Source: Pyrenula massariospora
Taxonomy: Eukaryota; Ascomycota; Eurotiomycetes; Pyrenulales; Pyrenulaceae
Assembly (NCBI GenBank): GCA_021030905.1
Contig: JAGFMI010000005.1
Location: 1,674,001-1,738,000 of the forward strand
Length of the DNA stretch: 64,000 nt
Direction of reading: 5' to 3'
Under the pieces are notes generated by a model. The model ran no database searches, was not told the origin of the DNA, and saw only the letters and a list, made by a program, of their open reading frames with translations. Below are positions 35,722 through 47,288 of this stretch, in pieces. Made by a program: the position numbers and the translations under genes. Position 1 is the first letter of the stretch. The number at the start of each line of letters is the position of its first letter.

Positions 35722-36980
35722 CTATGATTACGATAATGGTGATTTGGACTTGTCGGACGATTCTAGTAGCATTTCCGAACCAACTCCACAGCGGAATTGC
35801 TGGCAAAAAGGGGCTATCCCGGAAAATGCATCGCTCAGTGAAGAAGGAAAAGACTTCCTAAAAGCTTTGAGGAAGAGAGGAGGTGAAATCATCTGGATGA
35901 AGGGGAATGACGCTTATGTAAAGTGTTTCGCTGGGGATAAGGAATTCTACAGATTCCAACTCAATCCCTTCGGCGGAAATGAAGAAATGTTCACCCGGAT
36001 TGGCAAAGGTTGGGTGCTAGAGGAGTTCTTGGACCTCCATCATTATCGATATATGGACATCGGGGACGGATATTACCACATCTTCGATGCACTAAATTAC
36101 GTATGGTTCCCTATCTCCCTTTGTCAATATCTCGTCCCATCTTAATGGGCTAAGAATAATGCAGGTGAAAGTCAAGGAGCTTGTCGCCTTATCCATGGGC
36201 TCGTTGGAAAGGTCAATGATCCAGCATGCACGCGGCTCTGGACCTCAAGGTAGCATATCGATGCCTACTCCGAAAGATTACAGGAAAAGAGCCGCTAACA
36301 TGTATAATTCTAACTACCCCTACTTCCCGGATACCGATTTCATTCCTCCGCGTCCCAGATATTCCAACATCCCGACCCCACCACCACGATCTCCGCCCCG
36401 TCCCTCATTTGCTTCCAAGTCCAACCTATTCTCATCTCCAAGGATTTACGACTTAAAAGGAGACTTTGAACGGATCCCAAACCCCGAGAATTATTCACCC
36501 GGCCATATCCGCCCGAAGCCAGAGGCTCCCCCTCGCGCCCGGAACCCATCGCCCCCTCCAAAAATCTACCTAAACCCCATCAAGCGCCCCATCCCGGTAG
36601 TGGACGAAAAGCAACCCCCTGCGCCGCCGTCACGCCTAGTCTCAAATCCCGGCCGCGGCCCACCGGTCCTCAGCTCCGCTCCCAGTTCCTCCCCATCCTC
36701 GCACGAAGCCAACCCCGTCTCAATACCCTCCGCCTCCGACTCCGGCACGCACTCCGACGCCTCCGACCCCCACCAGCCTTCCCGCGCTCCCGCCCAGGTC
36801 CGCGCGGATCTCGAGTCGGCGCAGCGCACGCTCGCAGAGCTACAGGCCAAGTACATGCGCCTGAGCGCCGAGGAGGGGCAGTCGGGGCGCGCGGCGGATA
36901 TCCGGTTCGGGGCTATTCCGGAGGTGCAGGAGAGGATTGGGAGGCTGGTCGAGGAGGTGAGGCGGGGGGAGGGGGGGTAG
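34508..36980 (+). CDS. Fungal protein with STAND-like N-terminal helical region and proline-rich tail
   Basis: Four exons (34508-34947, 34995-35579, 35632-36100, 36165-36980) join in phase to 769 aa. The first 200 residues (MSGLEIIPLVLQVSSLGVE, KLYKAYKEVKHSRKR, then several amphipathic helices) look like the helical N-terminal module of fungal STAND/NACHT-type and related signalling proteins. A disordered middle contains twelve consecutive Asp. It leads to a compact block at about 410-500 (GGEIIWMKGNDAYVKCF, GKGWVLEEFLDLHHYRYMD, YYHIFDALNYVKVKEL). The C-terminal 250 residues are Pro/Ser-rich and end in a short coiled coil (RADLESAQRTLAELQAKYMR). There is no NTPase motif. It may be a lone effector or adaptor; the specific role is unknown. 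The gene looks intact. Confidence 0.7.
35687..35719 (+). repeat. (GAT)11 microsatellite coding poly-Asp
   Basis: Eleven perfect GAT triplets followed by GAC encode twelve Asp in the disordered middle of the STAND-like protein. Being in frame and uninterrupted, it is probably polymorphic between strains. Confidence 0.95.
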
Positions 36981-38220
36981 GGTTGTGGATGACGGTCTGA
37001 TCGTGGGATTCACGTGACAGTAGGTGAAGCACGGGAAAGGAGACGAGAAGATGGCGCTAGCTGCGCCATCGCGGACATAGCTGGTTCGGTGCATATAGAA
37101 GCCTCGTCTTGGTCGACAGTACAGCCCGCAGAAGGGGCAGCGCAGTTTCGTCTTAAGAGCTGCGGGTAGCGGATTCATCCTTAATCTTGTAGCACCATAA
37201 CAGCCATGGTACATTTCGACGTGGCTACTCCAGGACGACGATTGAATGCTCGTCCGGATTCTCGTGTCAGCGACACTCAGGACACGGGAATGGAAGGTCA
37301 AATGCCCCTTTCTCGGCATGGAGACCCTTATAATGTTTCATGAGAGCGTCCACAGTAGATTCTCCGCAGAGACAGGTGCTCCGTTCAACTTGCGAAGATC
37401 TCACCGGTCCGCGGACCTCCCTTCTCCGTCGTTGCACTGTTGTAGCTGCGCCTTTCCAACGGGTGGCCGATTGGTCAGGTATCCGACCAGCAGTTACAAG
37501 AGCTAGTCTTTGCTGTAGCGATTCTCTAGTTGTGCTGCTTCGGCTTGAGCGAAGCAGTTGCAGGGCTGAACGTACTGAGCCACTTTCTGGAAAGCCGCTC
37601 CCCCATAGACGAGTCCGGGATGCTTTACGCGTGCAGCTGCGGCATCAACGTTGACAGCTTCTTCCGCGGTACTGTTGATATGAGTCGAGACGCCTGAGCT
37701 GGAAGTAGAGCGGCTGCCAATGCTGGTGATCATGCGGCCTATCCACCCTCGCCTTCGACATACGCCTGTCATGACGCGCCGGACGCGTCGACCCGTGTTA
37801 TACACGTTGTAAAAGTCTAACAGGAGGAGGAAAGTAAGAAATTTATGCACTCTATCCAGCGCATGTCTTAGCATACACCCTCATGATGGCGGTGTCTGTC
37901 CCGAATGGCCGCGTATGTAGCCCTACTTGTTCATGTCTCACGGAAGTTGGCCGACATCTCAGGAGACGGGCTGCACGTAACAATGCCTCAAAACTTTCTG
38001 TGGATTGAAAGAATCTCGCTCGAAAAATGATCGTTCCTAGGTCAAGGAGCTTTTTAAGTCTGACGGATCTGCCACGAGGAACGCACCTTTTCCGCCTTGA
38101 CTGTCTGTGATATCGGTTCATAAGCTCCATCACCACCAAGTTGTAGTTGGCCTTCTTTCAGCTTCTGCCCTGTACAATTAGGGTTCTTGAATCCACTCCT
38201 TATCATTTACTCGAAGTATC
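36981..38220. other. Intergenic with possible zinc-finger relic
   Basis: On the minus strand around 37070-37150 the frame reads LRCPFCGLYCRPRRGFYMHR, which fits CX2CX12H of a C2H2 finger but lacks the second His. No full gene can be built. The remainder holds short open frames without domains and the promoter of the zincin-like gene. Confidence 0.35.
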
Positions 38221-39671
38221 ATGATCATGCTTGCTTTTTGGTTGCTATCACTCGCATTGCCAGCTGACAGCAGACCTTATACGTATTGGATTGATGAATC
38301 ATGCGATCGTTTTGTAAGTTGACGTCTTGTCCCATTAATAAGCCCCCAAGCAATGTACAGCGGGTGAGAAATAATTAGGGGCTGATGCAAATAGGCATTG
38401 AATTTTCACAAGAGCTTTGACGATTTTTTGTCATGGGGCAGAAGTGCGAGCGAAAAATTACTTGCGGAACCTCGAGATCCGTTGACAATCTATCATTTCC
38501 ACCGAATCTTCATGTCAGAAGAAGAAGAAGAAGAAGAGGAAAATGGAGGGGGATTAGGGTACAACATGGAGGAATTCATGGGCCTTATCGGGAGTAATAA
38601 GTGACTATCCGTTAAACATGATGTTCTGGCCAGCTAAGAACTCCATGTATCTAGGATATTTCGAGGACATAGCTACGATGACCCCAGAACGTAATAATGA
38701 TCGGTCTCAGGCGAACTATCGATGCTATTGCGACGATAGTGAACGAAGTACGCACCGAAACGGCAATCCTAGACGAAGGCTTCGGAACGATATGCCGATC
38801 CCGCCTCGCTATCCAAGTTATTACGTAGACCAACGAGACCGGCCAGAGCGGTCATATGGGGGATTTCAGCATCAAGATTGGTTCGATCAAGTTAACAAAA
38901 TCTACGAGGGCAACTCTGCTGGTTGCCATGATTCTCCTCCACCTCAAGCTGTAACCTTCCGGGAGGCTATGCCCAGGGAGCTTTCACGAGGGGAGAACCC
39001 TTTAAGAGGCACAATCACGGTACGTCTATCCTAAAAATATCCGATTCCACTCATTGATATATCTTTACTCCAGGTGTGCCGCTCTCAATTCCTCATGGGC
39101 TTGTCTAGCCTGGATAGACTGGCCGACACAGTTGATCTCCGTGATCTATACCCTCCAAGCCGGGCACTGGGGTATTCCAGCCCCATCAACTTTTTCCGGG
39201 CTCTGACTCCCTTTGTCCTTTTGCACCATGTACGCCCAGTCTAATCACTCTCCCCCTACAATATTTACTAATCCCTCTGCACAAAAGTTCTGGTACTTAC
39301 CGCCATTGCAACGTGAGCTAAACCATCCCAACTGTTGACACCGTAACCCCGGCGCACCCCAACTCTCACCTTACCACCTTCACTCATCGAGCTGTTCTCA
39401 CACACACCCAGCCATTCTTCGTCCCCCAAATCCCCTCCCCTTCCAAATACTAACAACCAGCCACACAGGTGATGATCAAATCAACTGGCGGGACCCCTCC
39501 CGCAGACTCCCGGTAAGCTGGGAAAAAGCAAAACTCCTCAGCCCGGTCGGCCGAGACGTCAACCCCACCAACTACGCCTTCTTCGCTCTACTCGCCGCCC
39601 TGACAGACCACGGGTGGCGGCTCGATGCAGATGTTGAGAAAGGAGAGAGGGGGATTTTGCAGAGGATTTAG
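38221..39671 (+). CDS. Secreted zincin-like protein with decayed active site
   Basis: Six exons (38221-38313, 38395-38593, 38655-39019, 39074-39229, 39288-39312, 39469-39671) join in phase to 346 aa. A signal peptide (MIMLAFWLLSLALPADS) is followed by YTYWIDESC, a Glu-rich insert, YRCYCDD, VCRSQF and, at the end, NPTNYAFFALLAALTDHGW. These blocks, in this order, are those of fungal secreted zincins related to M35/peptidyl-Lys metalloendopeptidases, where the last one reads N-x-x-NYA-x-F-x-LLA. Where HExxH is expected the splice yields LLHHFWYL, so the catalytic Glu is His (271) and the second His is Tyr (274). The protein is predicted not to bind zinc normally. It is a paralogue of the gene at the left edge. 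The acceptor before FWY (ACAAAAG) is not ideal but has a TTACTAAT branch site. Confidence 0.6.
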
Positions 39672-41455
39672 TCAGAGCGCCGCCACACTTGATGTGGAGG
39701 GATGTTTTGCTCTGGGGGGAGAAGGGGAGAGAGTGTAGCGAGCGCAACGGTTCTTTGTGGGACGATGGTCCTAGGATATGGCGACGAAGGGGAAGGTTAT
39801 GTCTGCGACAAGTAAAGCTTTGCTCTTGGGGACGGGCTTCGATGTTTTGTTCACTTGATTTCTCAACACTAACAGTATTACGTGGGAAGATGTACCATTT
39901 TTTTCAACGCATTCTTCGGGTCCCTAGAGATCAGGATGCAGAGGCGTAAGAGGTAAAAGATGACGAAGCTCGAACAGCATGGGTGTGTGTCGCTGCTATC
40001 TAATCTATCTCGATGTTCGGGACGACCGCAAAACGCGGTGTGAAATCCGAGACGAAGATCCACATCGGTATTGGGGCATGTTCGTGTGCCCGGATGATCT
40101 CACGCACCTCTAGCTGTTGCCGGGAAGTTCTTACATCGGAGAAACGACGGCTTGACATTGGTCAAGGCGTTGGAACTTGGAACCCGGCCTGTGGAAGATT
40201 CCCCTTTGATTCTCTGGTTAGCGGGGTCTACGAGACGAGCCTTGTCCGCACGTACTTGGAGCAAAACCTGAAGGGGAATTGCGGTCTATGCCATGGAACG
40301 GCAAATCTGTCGCCCAACACTCCTAGTGACCGACCGAACTCCTGCCGACTACTAACTTGTTGCTCCTTGAAACCCTAGACTTCCTCCCTTTTTCTGCTAC
40401 CTGTCCCTCCAGCTCCCCATTTCTTGCGTCTGCGGAATCACGGTCCTAGGTCGATTCATTGCCTTTGGCACATAGAAGTTCCCCGGGTGTGTTTCCGTCT
40501 TCCAATCTTCATAATTCCTATGATTTCGTCGAGGGTTCATCCTGGCCTTTTGTGTTCTAATGTCGGGCGGAGAGACTGAGGCAACCCCTGCATTGTCCGC
40601 TCATATCAACAGAGGTAGGGTCGTACTTGGCTTTCACCTTGGATGTTCTATGTTTTGTATACTGTATCCGGAAAGTCTGACGGAATGGAAGGCCAGGGAG
40701 ATTGCTGACCTGGCTCGTGTAGAATGAAGCTCGGCATCCCAAGCAGCGTAACTTCGAGAACGAAGCGGCTGGGGCTACAAGTGTCACTACTTTCCAAATC
40801 CAATGAGTCGCCTTCTAAAATGTTTAATGGAAGTGGTCACGCAGTCCGAGAATTTATCAACAGGCATAGGAGAAACGAGACTTCAAACCACCATAAGCAT
40901 GCTCATTCGAGAAGCTTCAACGCGGACGAAAAATTACGCGAACCAATACTCTCATCTTCTACCCCTTTCCTCTCTTCATGACAATCCGCGCCCTAGAACA
41001 TAGCTCTCACTAACTTCATCGCGATACGCTCGCCCTCGCATTACGGCCTACCTCCAGCGGGCATTCCAGTGATACACCATCGAGACACAAGCCCAGAGAC
41101 CGCTCTTGAAGGTCGTACGTCGACTCTGCCAGTGGTAACGCCACGGTGCATGGGAGAATCATTTGAAGGGGTCGAGCAGACACGAATAGAGTCTAGTGCT
41201 TAAAGGTTAGAGAGCTGGCAAGCAGCGAGCTAACAGACCCGAAATATCCATTCTAACCTACCCGTCCAAGCACCCTCCCCAAAACCATTCTCCGTATCAT
41301 TTCAATGCACCCACCTCCCTAACTCCCACCCGAACCCCTACACAAGGCGTCAGGCCACCTCCCTTGTTCCAGCTACGTATTATCTGACAGACAAGGCCTT
41401 GTCCCTCCCAGATCCTCATAGCCACAGCACGACACAACCAGACGGTCCTCGGAGC
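39672..41455. other. Convergent intergenic region
   Basis: About 1.8 kb between the zincin-like gene and the 3' end of the Argonaute gene. Short open frames only. 41240-41480 is strongly C-rich on the plus strand and belongs to the skew switch discussed in the findings. Confidence 0.45.
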
Positions 41456-44400
41456 TCAAAGAAACCACAGCCCCCTCTTGACCCGCTCATGGATCTCCGG
41501 TAGCACCATCTCCGCTTTCCCTGAGACCGAGCCTTTGCTATCGCTATCGTAGTCGACCGGCGCGGGTGCGGGTTCGGCGAGCTTAAGTAGGCGCGCGCCG
41601 AGCTAACATCAGTCAGTATGGATAGAATCAAAGACATTCGGGGTATCTCGCTCACACGTTTAGCAAGGTACGTAGGCCCCAAGTCTTCCGTCGGCGTGAT
41701 TCCCGGCGGGTAGGCCCAGGAGAGATTCGCGATCTGAGCTGTTAGTTCACGCGACAGATTGCTTGGCTGGGAGGACCGACCTCTTGCTTGAAAACCTCGT
41801 GCTTCTTCCGTGCGCCATCGTGGCGGATCACAAGCTCGAGCGGGAGGGTGGGCGCGTTCTGGTTCTTGTCTTGGTGCGGTTTCTGCTTTTGGAGGTACCA
41901 GGTTCGGTAGCCGCGGTGGATAGGCTGCAAGCTTGGGTTATATTTGGGCTTTTTGATGAGGTGCGGAAGGAGACTTACTTCTTGGGACATCAGCGTGGTC
42001 TTGGTTGGAGGGGTTGGCGCTGCTCCGTTAGCCTCGTTTGTCCGGTGGCCGTCAACCGCGGTGAAACGGATGGCCCGCTTCAAGGAGACGGTGGCATAGT
42101 CAACGCACACTCCGAATTGCTTGGCCAGTTTGACGAGCTGTTTCCACTCGAGCGCGTATGGATCGAAGGACGTCGTTGCTCCGTGGATCTTGCCGGAGGA
42201 GTTGGGTATGCCGCCGCTTCGGAAGACGGCGAGGCTTTTCTGAGCTTGTGAGCCTAAAGGAAAGATCTGTTGCATGATGTTGACGACTTTTTCGTCGTTG
42301 AAATCGATACCCTGGTATTGTTAGCGATAATCTTTCTTCAAAAGTATGACATGATGCAAGAATTACTTGACGATGTTCCGGCTGGACGGCCCAAGCGGTC
42401 TTGTATTGCCCGATCTGATTACTCGTAGTCCACGCGAAAGAGATTAGACAGTACGTGATCCTTGGAGCCTTCCTGTCACTATGATGTTGGTTTTGTGAAA
42501 GACTGACGACTTTCTTGGAGCTCGGACCGTTAACATCATTAACGGGATTGCTCTGCGGTGAAGTTTGAGCGCTGTCTTCGCAATTGGCTGTCGATGTGAA
42601 TGAGGAAACATGGATCCCCAAGAAACTCCTTCTCTCGTCATTGGCATTGCTTATGCCTACAATGGTGCTGTTGTGTTTGTTTGAGATTAGCTTAGCTTTT
42701 AGCTTTAGGCAGGCACTGAAGATCTTCCTTGCATTGCATGGAATTGATTGGTTCTTCCCGAATGTCTCTTCAAGCGCTGACAAGTCGTCAAGTTGCACGC
42801 TACTAAAGGGAACGGCTGCACCAGTAGCCGTGCAGGAGATTTTCCACAGGTCACTCAATAATCCATGAGTCTGGACTGATTTTTCTTTCTTCTTTGCTTT
42901 CACAATGCATAAGACAAAATCCTTCGATTCTAACGAACGGCACGTCTTGTCTTTCCAGCTGTCGGCAGAAGCAGCGAGTAGAGAGAGGAACTCATTCTCG
43001 ATATTGATGAATTTACCATCAATGTCGAAACAACTCTGGAAGATCCTTCTGATCCTCTGCCCAAATGTCGCTATGACCCGGTCAGATTGATCAAAACCAA
43101 TCATTATCATTTTAATGCTCAAGTTTTGGAAGTCACTATCAACTTGATGAAGATTCTCTGCAGCGTGAAGCACCGTAGCTGTCGCACTAGATCCAACAAC
43201 ATCTTGGAATGATGATTCGGAGACGCCTGGTGCCTGTTGCGCTGGTAAAGACTGAAGCCCATACATCGTTGCAAGGCGTTCATCGAATATGAAGTCCGCC
43301 ATATTGGCAAGCCACTCGTCTTCATTGTCATCCTTACCTGTCATAATATCTCGGGACACCTGAGCAATCTTCTTGGCTATCTCTTTTCCGTCGTCATTTT
43401 TGCCGTTGCTATCATATTCGATGGCTTTTAAGGATCCTCTAAAAGCTTGGTTGTTGGTAATCATACATAGGTTGATTGGCCGCAGAAATTTGCCTTCTCT
43501 AGATTCGATTCTTAGGCACGGACGATCAACATGTCGCATAACAGTTTCTTGATTATCGGCGGAGACATGGTATGTTTCCTTGGTCTGTTGATTCATCTCT
43601 TTGATAATTTGATCTGGTTTCCAGCTTTGAGAAAGTTGGTCGACAGACACTTTGTTGGCTTTAGCATCCGCCAACACCGCGTCTCTAAGAGATTTTTCAA
43701 GCCCATAGATGTTGCCACGCTGCTGAGAAATTTTGTCTTCCACCTCTATCCCTAGCAGAGACTTCTTAGCTTCGTCAGATACATGTAATTCATTATTGTG
43801 AAGGAAGTTCCCAAGAAAACTCTCGACGTTCATTTTGATGTGAAAAAACTTCGTACATCGCGCAACTGAAAGGCTGAAGCCGCCTTCTCCTGGTTGAACG
43901 AAAGTCGCAATCCCGGGTCTCAAAGCCAGGAAAGCGTTTACGGGGAAATTTTTTCTCAGGTTGATAATCTTGCGGCCAAAGATTGCTACTTCGGGGTCTG
44001 ACTTTTTGTTTTCAAGCAAGGCTCGTTGTTGGAGGATAGCATCCACTGTCTGAGTGATGGGCCCAATTTTGGCAGGGTCTGGAAATGCTTGGGACGGTCT
44101 CAAGCTTTGCTGGCACTCTGACAAACGCAGGCTGTCCGTCACGTCAACCAACGTCACGTGACAGGTAACGAGCTCAGGGACCGGTTCACCGGGCTGAGAA
44201 ATCATAAATGAGGTACTTGTTGCGTTTCTCATCAAGGAGAATGTGAGAGATCCTGTCGCTGGAAAATTCATTCTGCAAGCATCTTGAGGAACGACGAAGG
44301 TTCGCTCATGACCATTGATCATCACCATGCTGCCAATGTCAACTTTCCATTCCTGTTCAGCGTATTCAAGGTAGCGCTTGAAGAGGTTTCGCGACTCTTT

Positions 44401-44838
44401 CGGTTTCAGTGTCTTGCCGTCATTGACATCGAAATACACGTAGTATTTTTTTGGCTTAAAACTATCGCAGAGCTTGATGTGTCTGACGTTGATGTTGACC
44501 TCTTCATATCGAGTGCTAGTATCAGTTTGAGTATCGGCTAGGTTAGGTACTCGCAAAGGAGGGTTTGTAGGGAAAGTGTTGTTATTGTCGTACCCTAGTG
44601 GGGTTGTTTGCAGATGCGCTGGCGCAGGTCGAGACTCCCTCTTGGATACCTCAGAGCGTGAACCACTGATTGACGTAGCTGCTGTGGAGCCTGGAAAGTG
44701 AGATGAAGACGGCACGTGGTTGCTTGGCGATACATCTGATGACGGAACTGAGGCAGACATGGTGGCGTGACCAACCGGCAATGGTTGATCGTAGGGTTCA
44801 GCAAAATAAGAACGACAGGGGATGGACACGATCGACAA
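41456..44838 (-). CDS. Argonaute, full length, all four slicer positions replaced
   Basis: Five exons (44838-42367, 42311-41979, 41924-41781, 41733-41656, 41602-41456) join in phase to about 1057 aa, a normal Argonaute length. An alternative start is the second Met, 26 codons on. Residues 1-100 are disordered; then come an N domain (VNINVRHIKLCDSF, YYVYFDVNDG), L1/PAZ (LRPGIATFVQPGEGGFSLSV, FLGNFLHNNEL), L2 (GKFLRPINLCMITNNQAFRG), MID (MIMIGFDQSDRVIATFGQRI) and a divergent PIWI domain. The PIWI metal site is gone: ADVTHP corresponds to GISNAN (about 729), the HRQE glutamate to HRQG (G825), YRDG to FRSG (S856), and the YYAHL histidine to YLAKR (K1008). The C-terminus ends VLPEIHERVKRGLWFL, the expected position of the family's last motif. 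All exons are open, so a non-cleaving small-RNA-binding role is possible. Confidence 0.85.
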
Positions 44839-44958
44839 GGTGAAAAAGTGAAAGGGTGCTTGACTGAATCAAAGAAGATCTCTGGAAGGGTTTGAGCAGG
44901 TATTAGTAGGAACTCAGCATTGAAACTACAGAGACACTAAAGTGTGCCGTTTGCTAGC

Positions 44959-46782
44959 TCAGTTCTTCCGGCCCTTTGCATTGAAGGTCTTCAGGGGATC
45001 ATTCCGCTTCCCGCGGCTCTTTGCAGCCCTACCTTTAGCCTTATTCCGCATCCTGGCCTTACGTATGCGATTCTCACCGTCTTTCCTTAGTCCAACAAAC
45101 CCAACCTCACCCTGGGTCAAAGCTTTTCGTCCTTTCGCTGGCATAAGATAATCTGGGACATGTTTGAGATGCGGCTGCACCCTAGCACCTCTTAGCTCGC
45201 CATCATGCCGTAGATATTTCAGCTCGTCTGGGTTTTCTTCAAAATGCCGCTTAAGCTTTTCGCTCTTAAGCAACTCTTGCTTTATCTCGCGGGTTCTTGC
45301 TTCGCGTACTGCAACCCCTGTCACGGCTCGGAGCGCATCATTCATGCGGTATCGGAAGGCGTCCACTTGTTCCATGTCAAAATGGTAGTTTTTTATTTCC
45401 TTTCCCTTCTTCTCTTGGTGCTTGATGATCTTCTCTAGAACTTGCTCGTCCTGTTTCGCTGGAGGAAATGATGTAGGCTTGTGTTTGCCGTACTTGTCCT
45501 TCGGAATGACAAAGGAAAGCGCCGTGCCGCTTTTACCCGCACGTGCAGTGCGCCCAATGCGATGCGTGTACGATTTGGAGGTTACCGGCAGATCAAAGTT
45601 GAGAACGCAGGCAACATTCTGAAAATCGATCCCACGCGAAACGCCATACTCTTTCTCTGTGTTGCGTACTCTACGCTTCTTCTTAGCTTTCGCATCTGAA
45701 TCGGCTCCTACCTTGCTCTCGGCTTCTCCAGCCATCCCTGGTTCTTGTTCTGCGTTCTCGGAAATGCCTCCAATCACCTCTGATTCATCTGCTGCAAGGA
45801 TTGTATCGTAAACCCCTTTATTGAACTCTTCCACAACGTGAATCCTCGAGTTAACAGGAAGCTCCGAATTAAGGACGCATGCCTTTACGCCGAACTGCTC
45901 GAGGAAAAGCTTGAGCCTGTAGCTCCTATCCAGGTCGCCCACAAAAATGATACACTTTCCCTTGATAAGGCGAAGTTTGAATATGACATATGTCAGTAGG
46001 AATTTCTCATCCTCGGCACATCTGACCACGTATTGCTGTAGGCTAGGACCGTCTTCTTCTGGTTCTTCCAATTTCAGGATCACAGGGTTCCTGCAGAAGA
46101 GACCTTTAAGAGTATCTACTTCAGTTGTGAGCGTGGCACTCATGAGAAAGGTTTGAATTCCTCTCGGCACAGCCGCTGCAATGTTTTTCATGTCATCCTC
46201 GTACCCATACGACAGCACCAAGTCTGCCTCATCAACTACGAGATGGGTAATGTTGTCCAAAGCCAGGACTCGAGCGTTCAGATTGTGATTCGCTTTTCCA
46301 GGAGTTGAGATTATGATATCAGGATTATCCGCGAGTATAGACCGCAGAACAGCATCTGAAACCCGCTGCGTGAGATTGACCAACTTGACATCTTTCGAAC
46401 AGTAGGCAGAAAAGGTTGAGAAAGCTTTTTGGGTCTGCTCAGCCAGTTCTCGTGTTGGCACTAAGATTAGCGCTGTCGTAGCTTTGTGTCGCGGATTGGA
46501 AGCTTTCTTGTGAAGGAGGCTCTGGAGGATGGGGAGGACGTAGGCTAGAGTTTTGCCTGACCCGGTTTTTGCACGAGCTAGGATATCTTTGCCATCGAGT
46601 GCTAGGGGAATCGCTTCGGTCTGTACGAGCGTAGGGTGGGTGAAGGAGGCTTTGCGAATTGCCTGTAGCAGGCGTGGGTCTAGGTTGAGGTCTTCGAACG
46701 ATCGGGGTTTTGATTGGACCTCTTTAACATTCCTATTGGATTCAGGAGAAGGGACACCATTATCATCAAGCTTTCTCTTCAT
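44959..46782 (-). CDS. DBP9: DEAD-box ATP-dependent RNA helicase, 60S ribosome biogenesis
   Basis: Nucleolar helicase of the Dbp9/DDX56 group, needed for maturation of the large ribosomal subunit. Intronless, 607 aa from MKRKLDDNG. The frame continues 61 codons upstream to 46965, but that part is unlike the family and is probably leader; a Met three codons earlier is also possible. Motifs in order: [15 protein letters not shown] with [12 protein letters not shown] (Q region), AKTGSGKT (I), PTRELAEQ (Ia), VVDEADLV (II), SATLTTEV (III), [13 protein letters not shown] (VI). An acidic/basic insert between the second-domain strands ([19 protein letters not shown]) is typical of Dbp9. The C-terminus is basic. 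The stop lies 120 bp from the Argonaute start on the same strand, so the two are close but separately transcribed. The gene looks complete. Confidence 0.95.
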   Translation of the reverse strand: MKRKLDDNGVPSPESNRNVKEVQSKPRSFEDLNLDPRLLQAIRKASFTHPTLVQTEAIPLALDGKDILARAKTGSGKTLAYVLPILQSLLHKKASNPRHKATTALILVPTRELAEQTQKAFSTFSAYCSKDVKLVNLTQRVSDAVLRSILADNPDIIISTPGKANHNLNARVLALDNITHLVVDEADLVLSYGYEDDMKNIAAAVPRGIQTFLMSATLTTEVDTLKGLFCRNPVILKLEEPEEDGPSLQQYVVRCAEDEKFLLTYVIFKLRLIKGKCIIFVGDLDRSYRLKLFLEQFGVKACVLNSELPVNSRIHVVEEFNKGVYDTILAADESEVIGGISENAEQEPGMAGEAESKVGADSDAKAKKKRRVRNTEKEYGVSRGIDFQNVACVLNFDLPVTSKSYTHRIGRTARAGKSGTALSFVIPKDKYGKHKPTSFPPAKQDEQVLEKIIKHQEKKGKEIKNYHFDMEQVDAFRYRMNDALRAVTGVAVREARTREIKQELLKSEKLKRHFEENPDELKYLRHDGELRGARVQPHLKHVPDYLMPAKGRKALTQGEVGFVGLRKDGENRIRKARMRNKAKGRAAKSRGKRNDPLKTFNAKGRKN

Positions 46783-46791
46783 GCCAGGCAT

Positions 46792-47288
46792 GTGGCAGCG
46801 CCTTAATCGGCGTATGATGTTCACTAAGAGTATTTCGCAATTTGCAGCAGGGCAAAATTTCTCTAAGATTTGCGGGACCCAACCCACCTTTTGCCAAGAT
46901 TTCATATGTGGTCCGTGCGGTGCTGTCTGTGTGGGCTTCGAGGAACAGCTCGAGCTATTTCCCAAGGGGCGTAAGGAACAAGAGTTTTAGCTTACAAGAC
47001 TATTCCAAAAGGAGACGGTCCCAAGGAGATTGAGAAGGATATTCAATACCTTCTTAGTAAGGGTACATGTCTCCACCATGTCGTTCATAAACGCCAAAAC
47101 TATGTACAAGAAAGGTAAGTAATCAAACGGCTTCTGACAGCAAAAATCATCTCGTTAAGACAAAAGACACACTCCTCTCCGACCAACAGAATATCCCAAG
47201 TGGTATCTCAGTGCCAAGCGGCCTGTACAAGGACACCAAAGAACTCCCTAAAATGCAAAATGCTTTCCACACCAGACCATAAGCGCCA
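46792..47288. other. Intergenic between DBP9 and the chitinase gene
   Basis: DBP9 leader and chitinase 3' flank. No other feature seen. Confidence 0.5.

Noticed and set aside
46783-46965. N-terminal extension of DBP9 by 61 residues in the same open frame
   Set aside because: It is unlike the family and precedes the expected MKRKLDDN start, so it is more likely 5' leader.
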